Shown one piece after another: positions 43,667 to 54,001 of a stretch of DNA of 64,000 bases (positions within the stretch are counted from its first letter, which is position 1; each line of letters begins with the position of its first letter). Made by a program: the position numbers and the translations under genes. The DNA lies in contig NC_059423.1 of the NCBI RefSeq assembly GCF_905220565.1, positions 6,692,001 to 6,756,000 on the forward strand, read 5' to 3'. Under the pieces are notes generated by a model, which did no database searches, had not been told where the DNA came from, and worked only from the letters and a program-made list of their open reading frames with translations. Origin of the DNA: Melitaea cinxia (Eukaryota > Arthropoda > Insecta > Lepidoptera > Nymphalidae).

Positions 43667-44871
43667 TAATCAAAGTATACACTAATGTTGTTTTAAAAAC
43701 AAATCTTTTATCATTAAATGTCGGAAGTGGAGTCATAATCGCAACTATTAGGAACGCCAGCTCTTTCGGGGCTCAACAATTACTATGACTCATGTGATGA
43801 TATAATGTGGAATTTTAATATTAGAATATATACAAAGAATATTTAGAAAATCAATATATTAACGAGATATAAAGGTGTTAAGTCTTATCAAATATGTTCA
43901 AAACATTAATATTTTACTTAAATTAAGTCCTTATTTGTTATATCTTCGTCCATTAGTTTTTAAAAATTTATCTTATTTTAGATTTTAATTTTTATACATA
44001 TATTTTTTTTAATCTATATGTTTTAAACATAATTACTATATTATGTATGAGTAAGAATTAATAACTATATGTAATACTAAGTGCAAAACTAGAGAACGAC
44101 TAGATCAATTTGTCTTACGTTTTTATAAAATTATTCTAAGAATGAATGAAAAATGGAAGAAATTGAAAAAAGAAATTATTTAAACTACATATCTTTTACA
44201 GTTAGCAAGACATGAGAACACCTCTGGTTAGATAGAGTTGTAAATTAAATAGGAATATACAACGTATTGTTAAACTGACGTCCTTCCGTTTAGCACCATA
44301 TGTATGTTGTATGTAAGGCATACCATAGTCGAAATTAGACATGCAAAAATTTGAGTAGTACAGCTAGTTATTACGTTACTTTAAAATCGTCACATTTGAA
44401 AAAAAAAGTGCGTGCGTATAAAGTACACATGTCAGAAGTGAAACTGGTAAACTAATTGAAAAAAAAAAAAAAATTAAAAACGAATTGAAGGTGTAGCGGG
44501 ACACGAGGCGGGTGACGCCTGTACCAGACGAAATAGGCGGTATCATAATTAAAAAACGTTGCACATCAAAACGTCGCACATCTTCGTGACGTTTCATTCG
44601 TAAAAAAAATTACCCTCAAGAAGTTTCACTTCAAAAAAATGTTGAGAGTACATGGGAAAATTTGCTATAAATAACCGTTTTAACTGTAAAACTCAGGTGA
44701 CTCGGTCATCACGACACTAACGTACACACGACGGTAACTTTATTATTTTTAGTAAAGCGTTTGAGCGAGTAAGTTCCATATGAGGTTATAATATCGATTC
44801 TGATATCGCAGTTAAATGGAAGGACGCCAGTTTAATAACACGTATATGCGCACTTTTTCAATTTTTTAACC
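43667..44871. other. AT-rich stretch, no gene seen
   Basis: Nothing was recognised. The reverse open frame at 44376-44597 has no domain. Confidence 0.4.
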
Positions 44872-44906
44872 GACTTCAAAAAAGGAGGAGGTTACTCAAT
44901 TCGACC

Positions 44907-44964
<58 letters not shown>

Positions 44965-45205
44965 TATGTTCGGGGATAATTTCGTCGTTTATGAACCGAT
45001 TTTGATAGGAGATATCCCAAGTGTGGTACCATGATAAGGAAACCAGGATCTGATGATGGAATCCCAGAGAAATCGAGGGAAAACCTCGAAAATCATAGTG
45101 ACGACTAGTGCGCTTGTTAATTTTTTTCGTCTACTTACGTTGTATTACTTGTCGATGTAATTGAAGTCGGTTTTTCTTTTCGTTTGCGAGCAAACACAAT
45201 TATAA
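44872..45205 (+). repeat. ACCGACTTC-family repeat with (TA)n
   Basis: AACCGACTTCAAAAAAGGAG, a TA run at 44910-44960, ATGTTCGGGGATAATTTCG, GATGGAATCCCAGAGAAATC and the end TGTAATTGAAGTCGGTTTTT. It is a well-preserved long copy; the TA run sits at a fixed place in the family. Confidence 0.7.
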
Positions 45206-45404
45206 TAACTATAATTGATAATTTTATCTGAGCGTTTACATATAGAAATATAAAAAGAATACAAGTATATTTATTTACCTGTAATTCTAGGATAATGTAC
45301 ATTTTTTCATTTTAAAAGACTTAAAAACTCCGTCCATATATTATAAATATGTTTTATGTTGTTGATTTACAGATAAAAATAAAGTTATATGTAATATATA
45401 CATA

Positions 45405-45631
45405 TATCCAACAGATAAATGGTATTTATAAATTATTCTTTTTACCATCAAATACTACGATATTTATGAGATATTTCTATTTACAAATGTAAATTTAAAA
45501 TTTGCAGTTTATTTATTGACGTGAAACGGGTCCTAATGACCTCTTTTACTACTAAAACCTATTCGTAACTTATGTGCTGGATAAACTTTATACACAATAT
45601 CGATTGTGACACAATGTCGAAACAGGCCCTG
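45405..45631. repeat. MITE of the CCAACAGATAAA family
   Basis: Has TATCCAACAGATAAATGG, TTTTTACCATCAAATACTAC, GTGCTGGATAAACTTTATAC and the end TCGAAACAGGCCCTGAT. Confidence 0.6.
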
Positions 45632-46657
45632 ATAAATAATTGTATTTATGATATATTTCGTTTAATGTTATGTATAAAGAGTTGATGAAAGCGAGAGTCA
45701 TTAACCGTATTATGCGTATATAATTATATTGCTAGAAGAAAGGAATGGTACTTGTCGCGCTCATCACTGAAAATCAGCGTTGGTTTTTGCTTTTATGAAA
45801 GCCAACTCCAAGCTGAGTGATATACCTTTTTGGGGCACAGCACTTAGCCGCAGGCGGTATTATTTTGGTCATATAATCACACATTTTCACATTTCTTGTC
45901 TACTCGTCTTTTTTTCCATAACTTTTTTGGAATTTTTTATTCACATTTTTTTTTACTTTTTTTGATGTTATAGTTTTTTGTAGTCTATATTACTGGTCTT
46001 GTAAATTTCTTTTTTCTATATGTACTTATTTATTAATTATTATTATGTCTATTTAACTGTGATTTTTTTGTGTAAAAACTGTCTGCGTTTTTGAGTGATG
46101 CTCCGAATAAATGTGTTTCTTACTTTCTTAACAACATATACATACCATTTACAAGCCATGTACAAAGCATCAGTCATATAGATGTCGTTTACGTTCACTC
46201 GTAAACCTATTTTCTTAAAAGTGGTATGTAGTATGTGTGTTTTAATTTAATACCTCTAGAATCTAGATTGTATTCACTCTGTATACAAGTATCTGTATGT
46301 TATTGGAGTTTACTCCTTTGAACAATGTGACTGTGGTATTAAATTAATATCAGGAGTGGAGTCGAGTGAAACTACAACACTGTCCAGTCTTGAGAGTGAC
46401 GCTACTGTACAGCCTCTTGCGAGACAGAGTTAAACATATTTTTAAATATTATAATCGTTCTTAAGGAGCTGGCATATAGTTTTTTAAATGAAATCTCAAT
46501 ACTTATGAAATATATTTTATTTCATAGAATTTACACTGCCTTAATGTGTGCCTTTTTAGCACTTATAACTTAGAAATTATGGTTAGTTAATATATATATA
46601 TATATATGTGATAATGTTAGGAAATATTGTCATATAGTTGCATTTTCTTAAGTTAAG
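45632..46657. other. AT-rich stretch, no gene seen
   Basis: Nothing was recognised apart from a short TA run at 46597-46618. Confidence 0.4.
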
Positions 46658-46830
46658 AGGCCTGTATCACCGATTGTGAGTAAAGTGTTAAGTGTAACAT
46701 GCACGTAATCACGAAATATACCATAAATATACCGGAATCAGATGGCTAAAAATAATAATATATCATAAACTTTTATCCGTTGAATACTACAATCTGTCAA
46801 ATAGCGTCGACAACCTGTGAAACAGGTCCC
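46658..46830. mobile_element. MITE of the CCAACAGATAAA family, both ends
   Basis: Left GGCCTGTATCACCGATTGTG and the complement of the right GGGACCTGTTTCACAGGTTG are imperfect inverted ends. The inside has TTTTATCCGTTGAATACTAC and CTGTCAAATAGCGTCGAC. Confidence 0.6.
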
Positions 46831-47960
46831 GATTGAGTGATAGAATGCTTGTTTATATAAATAAAGTCAAAATTATTTAAGATTGTTTTCTCGACCGTAC
46901 CGATCAATTTCCTCCGTGTGAACTCCACACTACGTGACATTGGCGGAATTAACCGTGTTCCACTGGCTAGTGGCGTAGGGGGGAGGGGGGTCAAGGAGCT
47001 TCATGTCCCGGGCGCACAATGAGGCGCACAAATGGTCCGCAAAACAGAAAATTGCTGGGCATGTAGGGGGGGGGGGGTTAAGCCCACTACGTTACTGCAA
47101 CTGGCACAACTGAAAGCCATTAAAAATAATCTATATAAGAATACTTTACAATAAGAATAATTATTATTAATAGTTTGTGTAATGTGTGTTGACTTACTGT
47201 AAACCGTCCGTAGAAATAAATTTTTTACACCAATTAATGTTTTTTGTTTCATTTCATTCTAGGTATTTTCACTCTTTAATTGAAATAAAGTTTTTTCGAG
47301 TATAATTCATTTTTATTACAGCACATAGGTTTCGATCCACATTCCATTAAATAGAATCGGCTTCCTAATGAAGAAATATGATTCGCCATTGTGCACGGAA
47401 TGCGACCGAGTAAATGATACATATCACATGTTTTAAGAATGTGTGCGAATCGAAACTGAAATAAATTTGATTATTATTCAGTACCCAGTTTATAATTTAA
47501 ATAATGTGGGGGTATTCAATGGTATCTTGGCTTCACCAACTTCTGAAGAGGCTAGAAATGTTTATAATGAATCCTAATATATTTAAAGAGACGGTGATTT
47601 AGTTAAGAACGATGGAGGCGATATGGTCACTGTTTGACAAATCCTATTTTTTTAAAGAATAAAAAAAAACATTGGTTTTTATTATACTTTGTTTATTTGA
47701 GAAACAGACACTGTAACAGAGTTATGAGTAAGTATAAAAACTATTACATAACTTCCTACGTAAAAAGTTTCCATAATATATCTATTACAATGGCGATCTC
47801 TGTCTGTCCATATTTTCTTACACAATAAGTAATCACCAACATATCATATACTTAAACCTTATCCAGAACACGCTGTACTAATGGTATAAATATTATTCCG
47901 GTCGGTTCAATAGTTGTCCCAGTATAACTGAACAAAAAAACCAACTCCATTTATTAGTAT
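46831..47960. other. No gene seen
   Basis: G run at 47067-47078. A possible LINE-type coding trace at about 47340-47480 (ACATATCACATGTTTTAAGA and GTGTGCGAATCGAAACTG) is too short and broken to call. Confidence 0.4.
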
Positions 47961-48290
47961 CTAATACCTATAGATATAAATAAAATTGAAGTGTCTGTGT
48001 ATTTTCAAAATAACTGTTTTTTCAAGTGAATATGGTTATTTACACGATACCAAACAACTAACAAACGATTTTAAATTTTTTGTCTGTCTGTGAAGATAGA
48101 GGAGGTTGTTTAGCAATAGGAAGGAATTATGCGAGAAAACGTGTTTACCGCGCTCGAGTACCTACCGCCCAGATATGAAATAACCAAACGTTATCTATTA
48201 TATACGATAATTTTTGCGAGGAAATCTCAACACATTTAAAGTAATATTATAAAACTGAAAAGATCGTTTGTTTGATTAAACGCTGTATAC

Positions 48291-48969
48291 CCGCTATACT
48301 CAAACTGCGGCCCGCCGGGCTCTTGTTGTTGGCCCATCTGAAGTTACCCATTTATAGTAAACCAATTTAAATTTTGTGCCCATTAGAAAATGGGCGTTCG
48401 AATCAAAAATTTGAGACGATCCAAATTGTAATTACTCTGACTTGTTCGATGAGTTCATTGAGTTTAAAAACGACACTAATCTTGAAGTTGTGTTTAAAGA
48501 AAAAAAGGGAAAAATAGAGAATATGTAGAATTTTTGAGAACCAAAAGTATAAAAACTTCCAAAGATGTGCGCAAATCCTACTAACATTTTTTTATCTACG
48601 ATCTACGTATGTGTGTGATCGTCTTTTTCAAAAATGAAATACACAAAGGACATTTATAGAAACAAACTTACAGATTCTCATCTGGAAGATGTAATAAGAA
48701 TAGCAAGTAGCGCTAAACCAGACTTTAAAAAAGTTTAAAAAGTGTTCATAAATACAAAAATCGCAATAAAATACGTAAAGATCTCTCAAAAGATCAAAAA
48801 AAAAAATCAAAAGTAAAGATCTTTGTCAAAGCTTATTTTTTCATTAATAAAGTAACTACATTATGGAATTACGTTTTAATTGAAACCTAAATAGTTTTTG
48901 CTTGCGGCCCGCGACACCATGACTAAAACGTGTTTGTGGCCCATATAAAAAAATGGTTGAGTATGGCTG
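48291..48969. mobile_element. hAT transposon relic with 8-bp target duplication
   Basis: CTGTATAC is duplicated at 48283-48290 and 48970-48977. Ends: left CCGCTATACTCAAACTG and complement of right CAGCCATACTCAACCAT; CTCAAACTGCGGCCCGC is characteristic of ZBED/GTF2IRD2-type hAT elements. Bases 48634-48735 (+) still encode a hAT dimerisation-like piece (YRNKLTDSHLEDVIRIASS, then AKPDFKK). Most of the transposase is deleted. Confidence 0.82.
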
Positions 48970-49254
48970 CTGTATACAAACGTGATATAAGAGAAAATAA
49001 CTTTTCTATGGCACCTTAGAAAGCTATAAACGTAAAATAGAATGCATTAAAAGTTTAATTCATAAAACTCAAATTATAAACTTAAATTTTGCTACAAATA
49101 AATCGTTTTCGTTATTCCGACAGCAAACGGATAATACAAAATTAGTCTAACTATTACTCAATAGATGTCGCTGTGCAATTAAACACGAATTCTACATCGC
49201 GCTGGCTAGATTCTATTCTATATAATGACGTCTCCTAAATAAAGTAACTTGGGT

Positions 49255-49445
49255 ATCGCTTCTCGGCCTTTTGGCTAAGATCAAAGTGTAGTATCTGTTC
49301 TTTTCAGCTTAATATCTGAAAGTTCCCGCACTGTGGGACCAGTATATTAAACTGATTTTTGGAAAATGACGGGAATTTAGGGGCTCGCTCCACTCCTGTC
49401 ACGGGTCGGCCCGGCATTGCAGTGTCGCCGGGATTGGCCCACACA
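49255..49445 (+). ncRNA. U2: U2 spliceosomal snRNA gene
   Basis: U2 pairs with the intron branch site in the spliceosome. The 5' end ATCGCTTCTCGGCC, the branch-site recognition element GTGTAGTATCTG (about 49286-49297) and the Sm site GATTTTTGG (about 49355-49363) are intact. Stem IIa reads TTTCAG/CTGAAA, where the usual pair is TATCAG/CTGATA, so a base pair has flipped on both sides and pairing is kept. Stem IIb (TCCCGC/GTGGGA) and the stem IV helices (GGCCCGGC and GCCGGG) also close. Length of about 191 nt matches insect U2. It could be a functional variant or a young copy; I could not identify a PSE with confidence upstream. Confidence 0.9.
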
Positions 49446-49699
49446 TATTATGCTATGAAACGTCATTAGAACTGAATAAATATCCCTTAGTTTTCGTCAT
49501 GTAACTTCAGATAAATTTGATATTTAAGTTGATCACACTATGGCGATGTAAAAAAAAGTCCGCCTGATTATTTGAAAGAAATTTGAATTTAAATATTAAA
49601 GCCTTTTCAATTTTAGTTTGTTTCAGAAACTGCCCAATTTTAATGGGCTTGATAAGCACCAGTTTTCGATCAATATAATTATATCAAAGTTATGAGGTA

Positions 49700-49915
49700 G
49701 GTGCAAACCAACGACGGTCTACGAAAAAATAGTCTATTAATTTATTAATATGCATTATTAGAGATAGCTCAAAAAGTACCCTGCAGGTCTCGATCAAATT
49801 TAAATAACCACATGACAAGCACCACCCTTCGAAAGTTTTGAGGTAACTAACATACATAAAAAAATAGTCGAATTGAGAACCTCCTTCTTTGGAAGTTACT
49901 TAAAAAGTTGAAAAG
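49700..49915 (-). repeat. ACCGACTTC-family repeat, reverse
   Basis: TAATATGCATTATTAGAGAT, CTGCAGGTCTCGATCAAATT, ACAAGCACCACCCTTCGAAA and AGTCGAATTGAGAACCTCC. Confidence 0.6.
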
Positions 49916-50027
49916 TTAAAGTTGTAAGTAAGTAAACAACGTATGTTTTTATTTTATAACTAGTTGCCCGGACAGACTTCGTTCTGTTAAAAGTTAATAT
50001 TACAATTATTTTTTTTTATTTTTTAAT

Positions 50028-50405
50028 CGACGTCAAAAAAAGGAGGAGGTATTCGACCGTATTATATATTTTTTTATGTATGTTCGGGGACAACTTCGTC
50101 GTTTATGAAGCGATTTTAATAATTCTTTTTTTGTAGGAAAGGAGATATTCCTAGTTTGGTACCATGATAAGGAAACCAGGATCTGATGATCAGATCCCAG
50201 AGAAATCGAGGGAAACTCGAAAATCCGCATAACTTTTTACTGGGTGTACCGATTTTGATGATTTTTAATTAAATTGAAAGCCGATGTTTATCATGTAGTC
50301 ACATTTGTATTACTTGACAATTTTTTCGTTTACCTCGGTACGTTGTATTACTTGTCGATATAATTGAAGTCGGTTTTTCTTCGTTTGCCTGCAAACACAA
50401 TAATT
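50028..50405 (+). repeat. ACCGACTTC-family repeat, long copy
   Basis: ATCGACGTCAAAAAAAGGAG, ATGTTCGGGGACAACTTCG, GATGATCAGATCCCAGAG, AACTTTTTACTGGGTGTACC and the end ATAATTGAAGTCGGTTTTT. Confidence 0.65.
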
Positions 50406-51149
50406 TAATATTAAAACCCTCCGTGGGTCTTAAGGAACATACAAAAAAAAAAAAAAATTAGCCGAATTGGTCGAGCCATTCTCGAGTTATGCGCTTAGCA
50501 ACATTCATTTTTATTTATATAGATATAGATGAAAATATTTTCTTTGTAGGTTTGATGAACATATTATTATAATGATGTCAAATAAAGCAGACTGAAATAA
50601 CTTTTTCAACATGTAACTAGGTATATTAGTCCGGTCAATTTAGACATTCGAAGTTACCTAAATTCCCACCAAGCTAAAAATCGGTAAGATTGTTTAAAAT
50701 ATCATTAAAAACAAAATTTGAAAGTTCCCCATCTTTCCCCTGTAAGGAATTTTTTTTATTCAAGGTCAAAGGTAAAAAAATGAGTTTTTCGCGATTTTTA
50801 GCAAAACGGTAAGTTTTATCATAAAAATATTTCAAACAAAAATTGTAGATCATAAAATTATCTACAAAAAATTAACTAATACTTTTTTTTCTACGAGCCA
50901 CCGTTTTTGAGATATAACGATTCAAAAAGTTGTAAAAGTTGTAATCGTCATAATATGCACACGTTTCCTCGCCACCTATGAGGTAGTGTACGTAGCGCGT
51001 TTTTTTTTTGTGGTTTCCCCAGTAGGCCTATTCCACGGGTCAGTTTTGATCCTGTTTAATTTAAAACTATTGAAAAATAATGGATATTAGCAGAGATTGA
51101 AAAGATAAAAGCAATTTAAGTTAAAAAAAAAGTAGTGAAATTTAATCGT

Positions 51150-51260
51150 CCGAGTCGTAACTTTCAAAATCTTCTTCTTGTTCTTGATCTTCTTGTTCTT
51201 GTTCGTCTTGTTCTTGTTCTTCTTGTTCTTGTTCTTCTTCATCTTCATCCTGAGTGCATG
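51150..51260 (-). repeat. Glu/Gln-rich coding microsatellite
   Basis: TTCTTG/TTCTTC-type repeat on +. Read on the reverse strand in the frame offset from the CXC ORF, it gives an acidic tail (DEDEEEQEQEEQEQ, then FESYDSDD and stop). This is probably the original C-terminus of the CXC protein, now out of frame. Confidence 0.55.
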
Positions 51261-51637
51261 TAAACTGCGCGTAGCGATGTATCGCATGTTGCCTCGTTGG
51301 GATCAAACGGATCCTCTACTGTTGGTGATTCAATATTAGAGCACAACCGGCCTTGACAATGTGTACATGCCGGAGAACAGAACAGTCCGACTTTTTTGCA
51401 ACCACATTTAGCACTGCATCCCTTTTTGCAGTTGCAAAAAATCGAGTTCAGCAGTTTTTCCGGCGCAAGTGGAAGTAAAGTGTACACTGGTTCTAATAAA
51501 TTGTTAACCAACTTCCAACCCCAGTCTGTAGGGTCTAGCTGATAACCAAGCCATACTTGAACTTGGTAATATATCCTAAAAAGATGTTGATGAGCAGCAA
51601 CTGAGGTTGTTTGAACAGGGGACAGATGTTTTCTCAA
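51245..51637 (-). pseudogene. CXC (tesmin/TSO1-like) domain gene fragment in long-TIR element
   Basis: The reverse frame is open for 130 residues and is also open a little upstream of the listed start. It encodes HLFRIYYQVQVWLG, WGWKLVNNLLEPVYTLLPLA and then a cysteine-rich block at residues 68-99 (FCNCKKGCSAKCGCKKVG and FCSPACTHCQGRLC). That is the spacing of a CXC zinc-binding, DNA-contacting domain. After residue 117 the frame ends early, while an acidic sequence continues in another frame. The domain is established; the role in the element is inferred. It is probably one exon of a larger element-encoded protein. Confidence 0.7.
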
Positions 51638-52237
51638 GGTTTCAATGGCGTATAAATTAAGGGACTGGGCTTCATTTTACCTGATATTCTTATAGTTATA
51701 ACTTATGTATATTTTATATTAGTAGTGTAAGTTACAATAACCGATAGAAAAATATTTTAACATATATTAAAACTTTAGAGATGTATATATACGTGGCGTA
51801 TTCATGCATATTATGACGATTACAACTTTTACAACTTTTTGAATCGTTATATCTCAAAAACGGTGGCTAGTAGAAAAAAAAGTATTAATTATTTTTTTGT
51901 AGATAATTTTATGATCTACAGTTTTTGTTTAAAATATTTTTATGATAAAACTTACCGTTTTGCTGAAAATCGCGAAAAACTCATTTTTTTTTTACCTTTG
52001 ATCTTGAATAAAAAAATTTCCTTACAGGGGAAAGATGGGGAACTTTCAAATTTTGTTTTTAATGATATTTCAAACAATCTTACCGATTTTCAGCTTGGTG
52101 GGAATTTAGGTAACTTTACTCTTATTTTTGGTCTAATTTGACCGGACTATATGTATTTGTTTTTGGCTTTAATTCTACGGCCAATATACAGATTGCTATT
52201 TCGCGATTGCTTCAGTTGCCCACAAGTGAGTTTTGAA

Positions 52238-52400
52238 GTAAATTTTTTTTACGTACGCTTGACTTGGGGAGTAAACTGGTGAATTCGTGACGGTTACGAA
52301 AAGTGTGATCGGGCGAGGCGAACGGAAGTAGGGAGCGGGATATTAGTTAGTGAAGATAAAAAGAGTTACGTTTCGTAAGTTTTACTTCAGTCGTGTGCTT
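52238..52400. repeat. MITE-like repeat (GTCGTGTG ends), copy 3
   Basis: CTTGACTTGGGGAGTAAACTG, GTTACGAAAAGTGTGATCGG, AGTTACGTTTCGTAAG and TACTTCAGTCGTGTGC. Confidence 0.5.
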
Positions 52401-52439
52401 GTGTTCCTATTATATCCGAAAAAGACAGTAGAAGATTCT

Positions 52440-52701
52440 GGATCTTTTTCACCGGTTATGGATAAAGTTTATCTTGCACATAAGTTACGAATAGACTTCA
52501 ACAGCAGAAGGTAGAATAGGCTAATAAGATCTGATTTTCCTCAATAAATAAACTACCACTTTAGGTTCACATTTGTGAATAGAAATATCTCATAAATGTA
52601 GTGAAATTCGTTGGAAAAAAATTATAAAATATTATAATTTTTTATCTGTTGGATACCATATCCGTCAAATAGCGTTATCACAATCGGTGAAACTGGCCCT
52701 T
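52440..52701. mobile_element. MITE of the CCAACAGATAAA family, both ends
   Basis: Left TTTTTCACCGGTTATGGATA and complement of right GGGCCAGTTTCACCGATTG form diverged inverted ends. It shares TTTTATCTGTTGGATACC with the other copies. Confidence 0.6.
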
Positions 52702-52828
52702 ATTACTATGTTTTACGTTTGCCTTTTTTGTTTGTTGAAGACGTTTGTTTGAAGAAGAAGAGATTGTCCTCCCTTCTACCTTATTATGCTTCTGGTGTGG
52801 TATACAATAAAAGACAATATTATTTAAA

Positions 52829-53421
52829 TCTATACTAATATTATAAAGCTGAAAAGTTTGTTTGTTTGTTTGTTGTTTGTTTGAACGCGCTAATCTAAGA
52901 AACTACTGGTCCGATTTGAAAAATTCTTTTAGTGTTAGATAGCCCATTTATCGAGGAAGGTTAGAGGCTATATATCATCACGCTAAGACCAAAAGGAGTG
53001 GAGCGCCAATGAAGAATGTTTTTAAATCGGGGGTTTTCTTTTCCTTTTGAGAGCTTCCGCTGCGTGCGTTGTGAAAAAAGTTAAAGTTTCGCAAAAATCA
53101 TGTATAACAGAATTGATCCTATAGCATATATCTATCTTTTAAGGTTGGCTCACTATAACCTTTTTTAAGCTAACTAAGTTCGTTCTAAAATAATGCATTA
53201 TTTGCGAAGATGTTTTTATAAACGTGATATTAATCCTTATCTAAATAAATACGTTATTCATCACAAGTATTTAATTCAAAACAAAAAAGCCTGTTACATA
53301 ATTCGATTTCGATGAGTATCTCAGGAGATATCGCAGTTTTAAAATAACATCGCAGCAAAATAATGATCAAGTATTGCACGCGCCTCTGTTCCACGCGGAT
53401 GAAGTCGCGCGCAGAAGCTAG
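52829..53421 (+). mobile_element. Lep1-like non-autonomous Helitron, 593 bp
   Basis: Starts TCTATACTAATATTATAAAG and contains ACTACTGGTCCGATTTGAAA and ACCAAAAGGAGTGGAGCGCC. It ends with a hairpin (CGCGGATGAAGTCGCGCGC) and CTAG at 53418-53421. Confidence 0.75.
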
Positions 53422-53680
53422 TTATTTATAAAATCCGTAAAACATTTAACCGTGATAAGACAATTTTACAACGTGTTCTTATTTAAATTATAGTGCTAAT
53501 TTCAATCGTTAATTAATAATTTACACGCTTTATATATCATTAATTTTAACATTTTTACTAGGATAGCAGGAATATTTAACAAAATCGTTTGATTTACAAT
53601 AATTCTAAACGCGATGTTCGCCGTCATTGTGACATTTTTTCCTATCTCTGACGTTGACGTTCACGGCTTAAGCCAAAGAG
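53422..53680. other. Upstream region of the DES1 gene
   Basis: AT-rich, then GACGTTGACGTTCACG at 53650-53665 just before the TATA box. No repeat was recognised. Confidence 0.4.
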
Positions 53681-53688
53681 TATAAAAG
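53681..53688 (+). promoter_or_regulatory. TATA box of the DES1 gene
   Basis: TATAAAAG lies 239 bases before the DES1 start codon. Transcription would be expected about 30 bases downstream, near 53711, giving a 5' UTR of about 209 nt. Inferred from sequence only. Confidence 0.6.
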
Positions 53689-53919
53689 GTAAGCGAGAGC
53701 GACTTGAATTCTGTCGTCTTGTAATCATTTCGGATTTGTCGCTACTCACTAATTCTCTAATTCTCTATCGAAATTCGGTACCGGTCGGTCGTAGTTATAT
53801 ATCTCTGGACGCTCTAGAAAAGGGCGTAGCACTATTTATTTAAAAGCAATATTTTCCCTTATTGCGATTCGCCGCGTTGTGGGCTATTTTGAAGTAGTGA
53901 ATAAAGTTTTCTGTTAAAT

Positions 53920-54001
53920 ATGGGTGCAAAAGTATCTAGAGACGATTTTGAGTGGGTACATACAGAGGAACCACATGCCACTCGCCGGAAGATCATCCTT
54001 G
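53920..54001 (+). CDS. ifc: Sphingolipid delta-4 desaturase (DES1), exon 1
   Basis: DES1 inserts the 4,5 double bond into dihydroceramide in the ER membrane, the last step of ceramide synthesis. The exon encodes MGAKVSRDDFEWVHTEEPHA plus TRRKIIL, the highly conserved N-terminus of DEGS1/ifc. Gly2 with Ser6 forms an N-myristoylation motif, known for this family. The exon ends phase 1 (G) before GTAACA; the family continues with Glu-Lys-Tyr-Pro, which the split codon permits. No later exon is visible, so intron 1 exceeds 9.9 kb and the histidine-box catalytic domain lies beyond the window. Confidence 0.9.

Larger units (their letters stand above)
50628..52148. mobile_element. DNA transposon-like element with ~330-bp inverted repeats and a CXC gene
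   Basis: The 332 bases at 50628-50959 match the complement of 51805-52148 (344 bases) over nearly their whole length with scattered differences. The ends read AGTCCGGTCAATTTAGAC and complement AGTCCGGTCAAATTAGAC. TAT flanks both sides if one more base is counted at each end, a possible 3-bp target duplication. The 0.85-kb core carries a CXC-domain ORF on the minus strand. No transposase was found, so this is probably a non-autonomous or decayed copy. I cannot name the superfamily. Confidence 0.75.

Noticed and set aside
51087..51287. Lysine/asparagine-rich reverse ORF
   Set aside because: Wrong frame of the Glu/Gln-coding microsatellite; the acidic frame is the plausible one.
51839..52141. 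100-codon ORF on +
   Set aside because: Lies inside the right inverted repeat and has no domain; the matching left repeat is not open in the same way.
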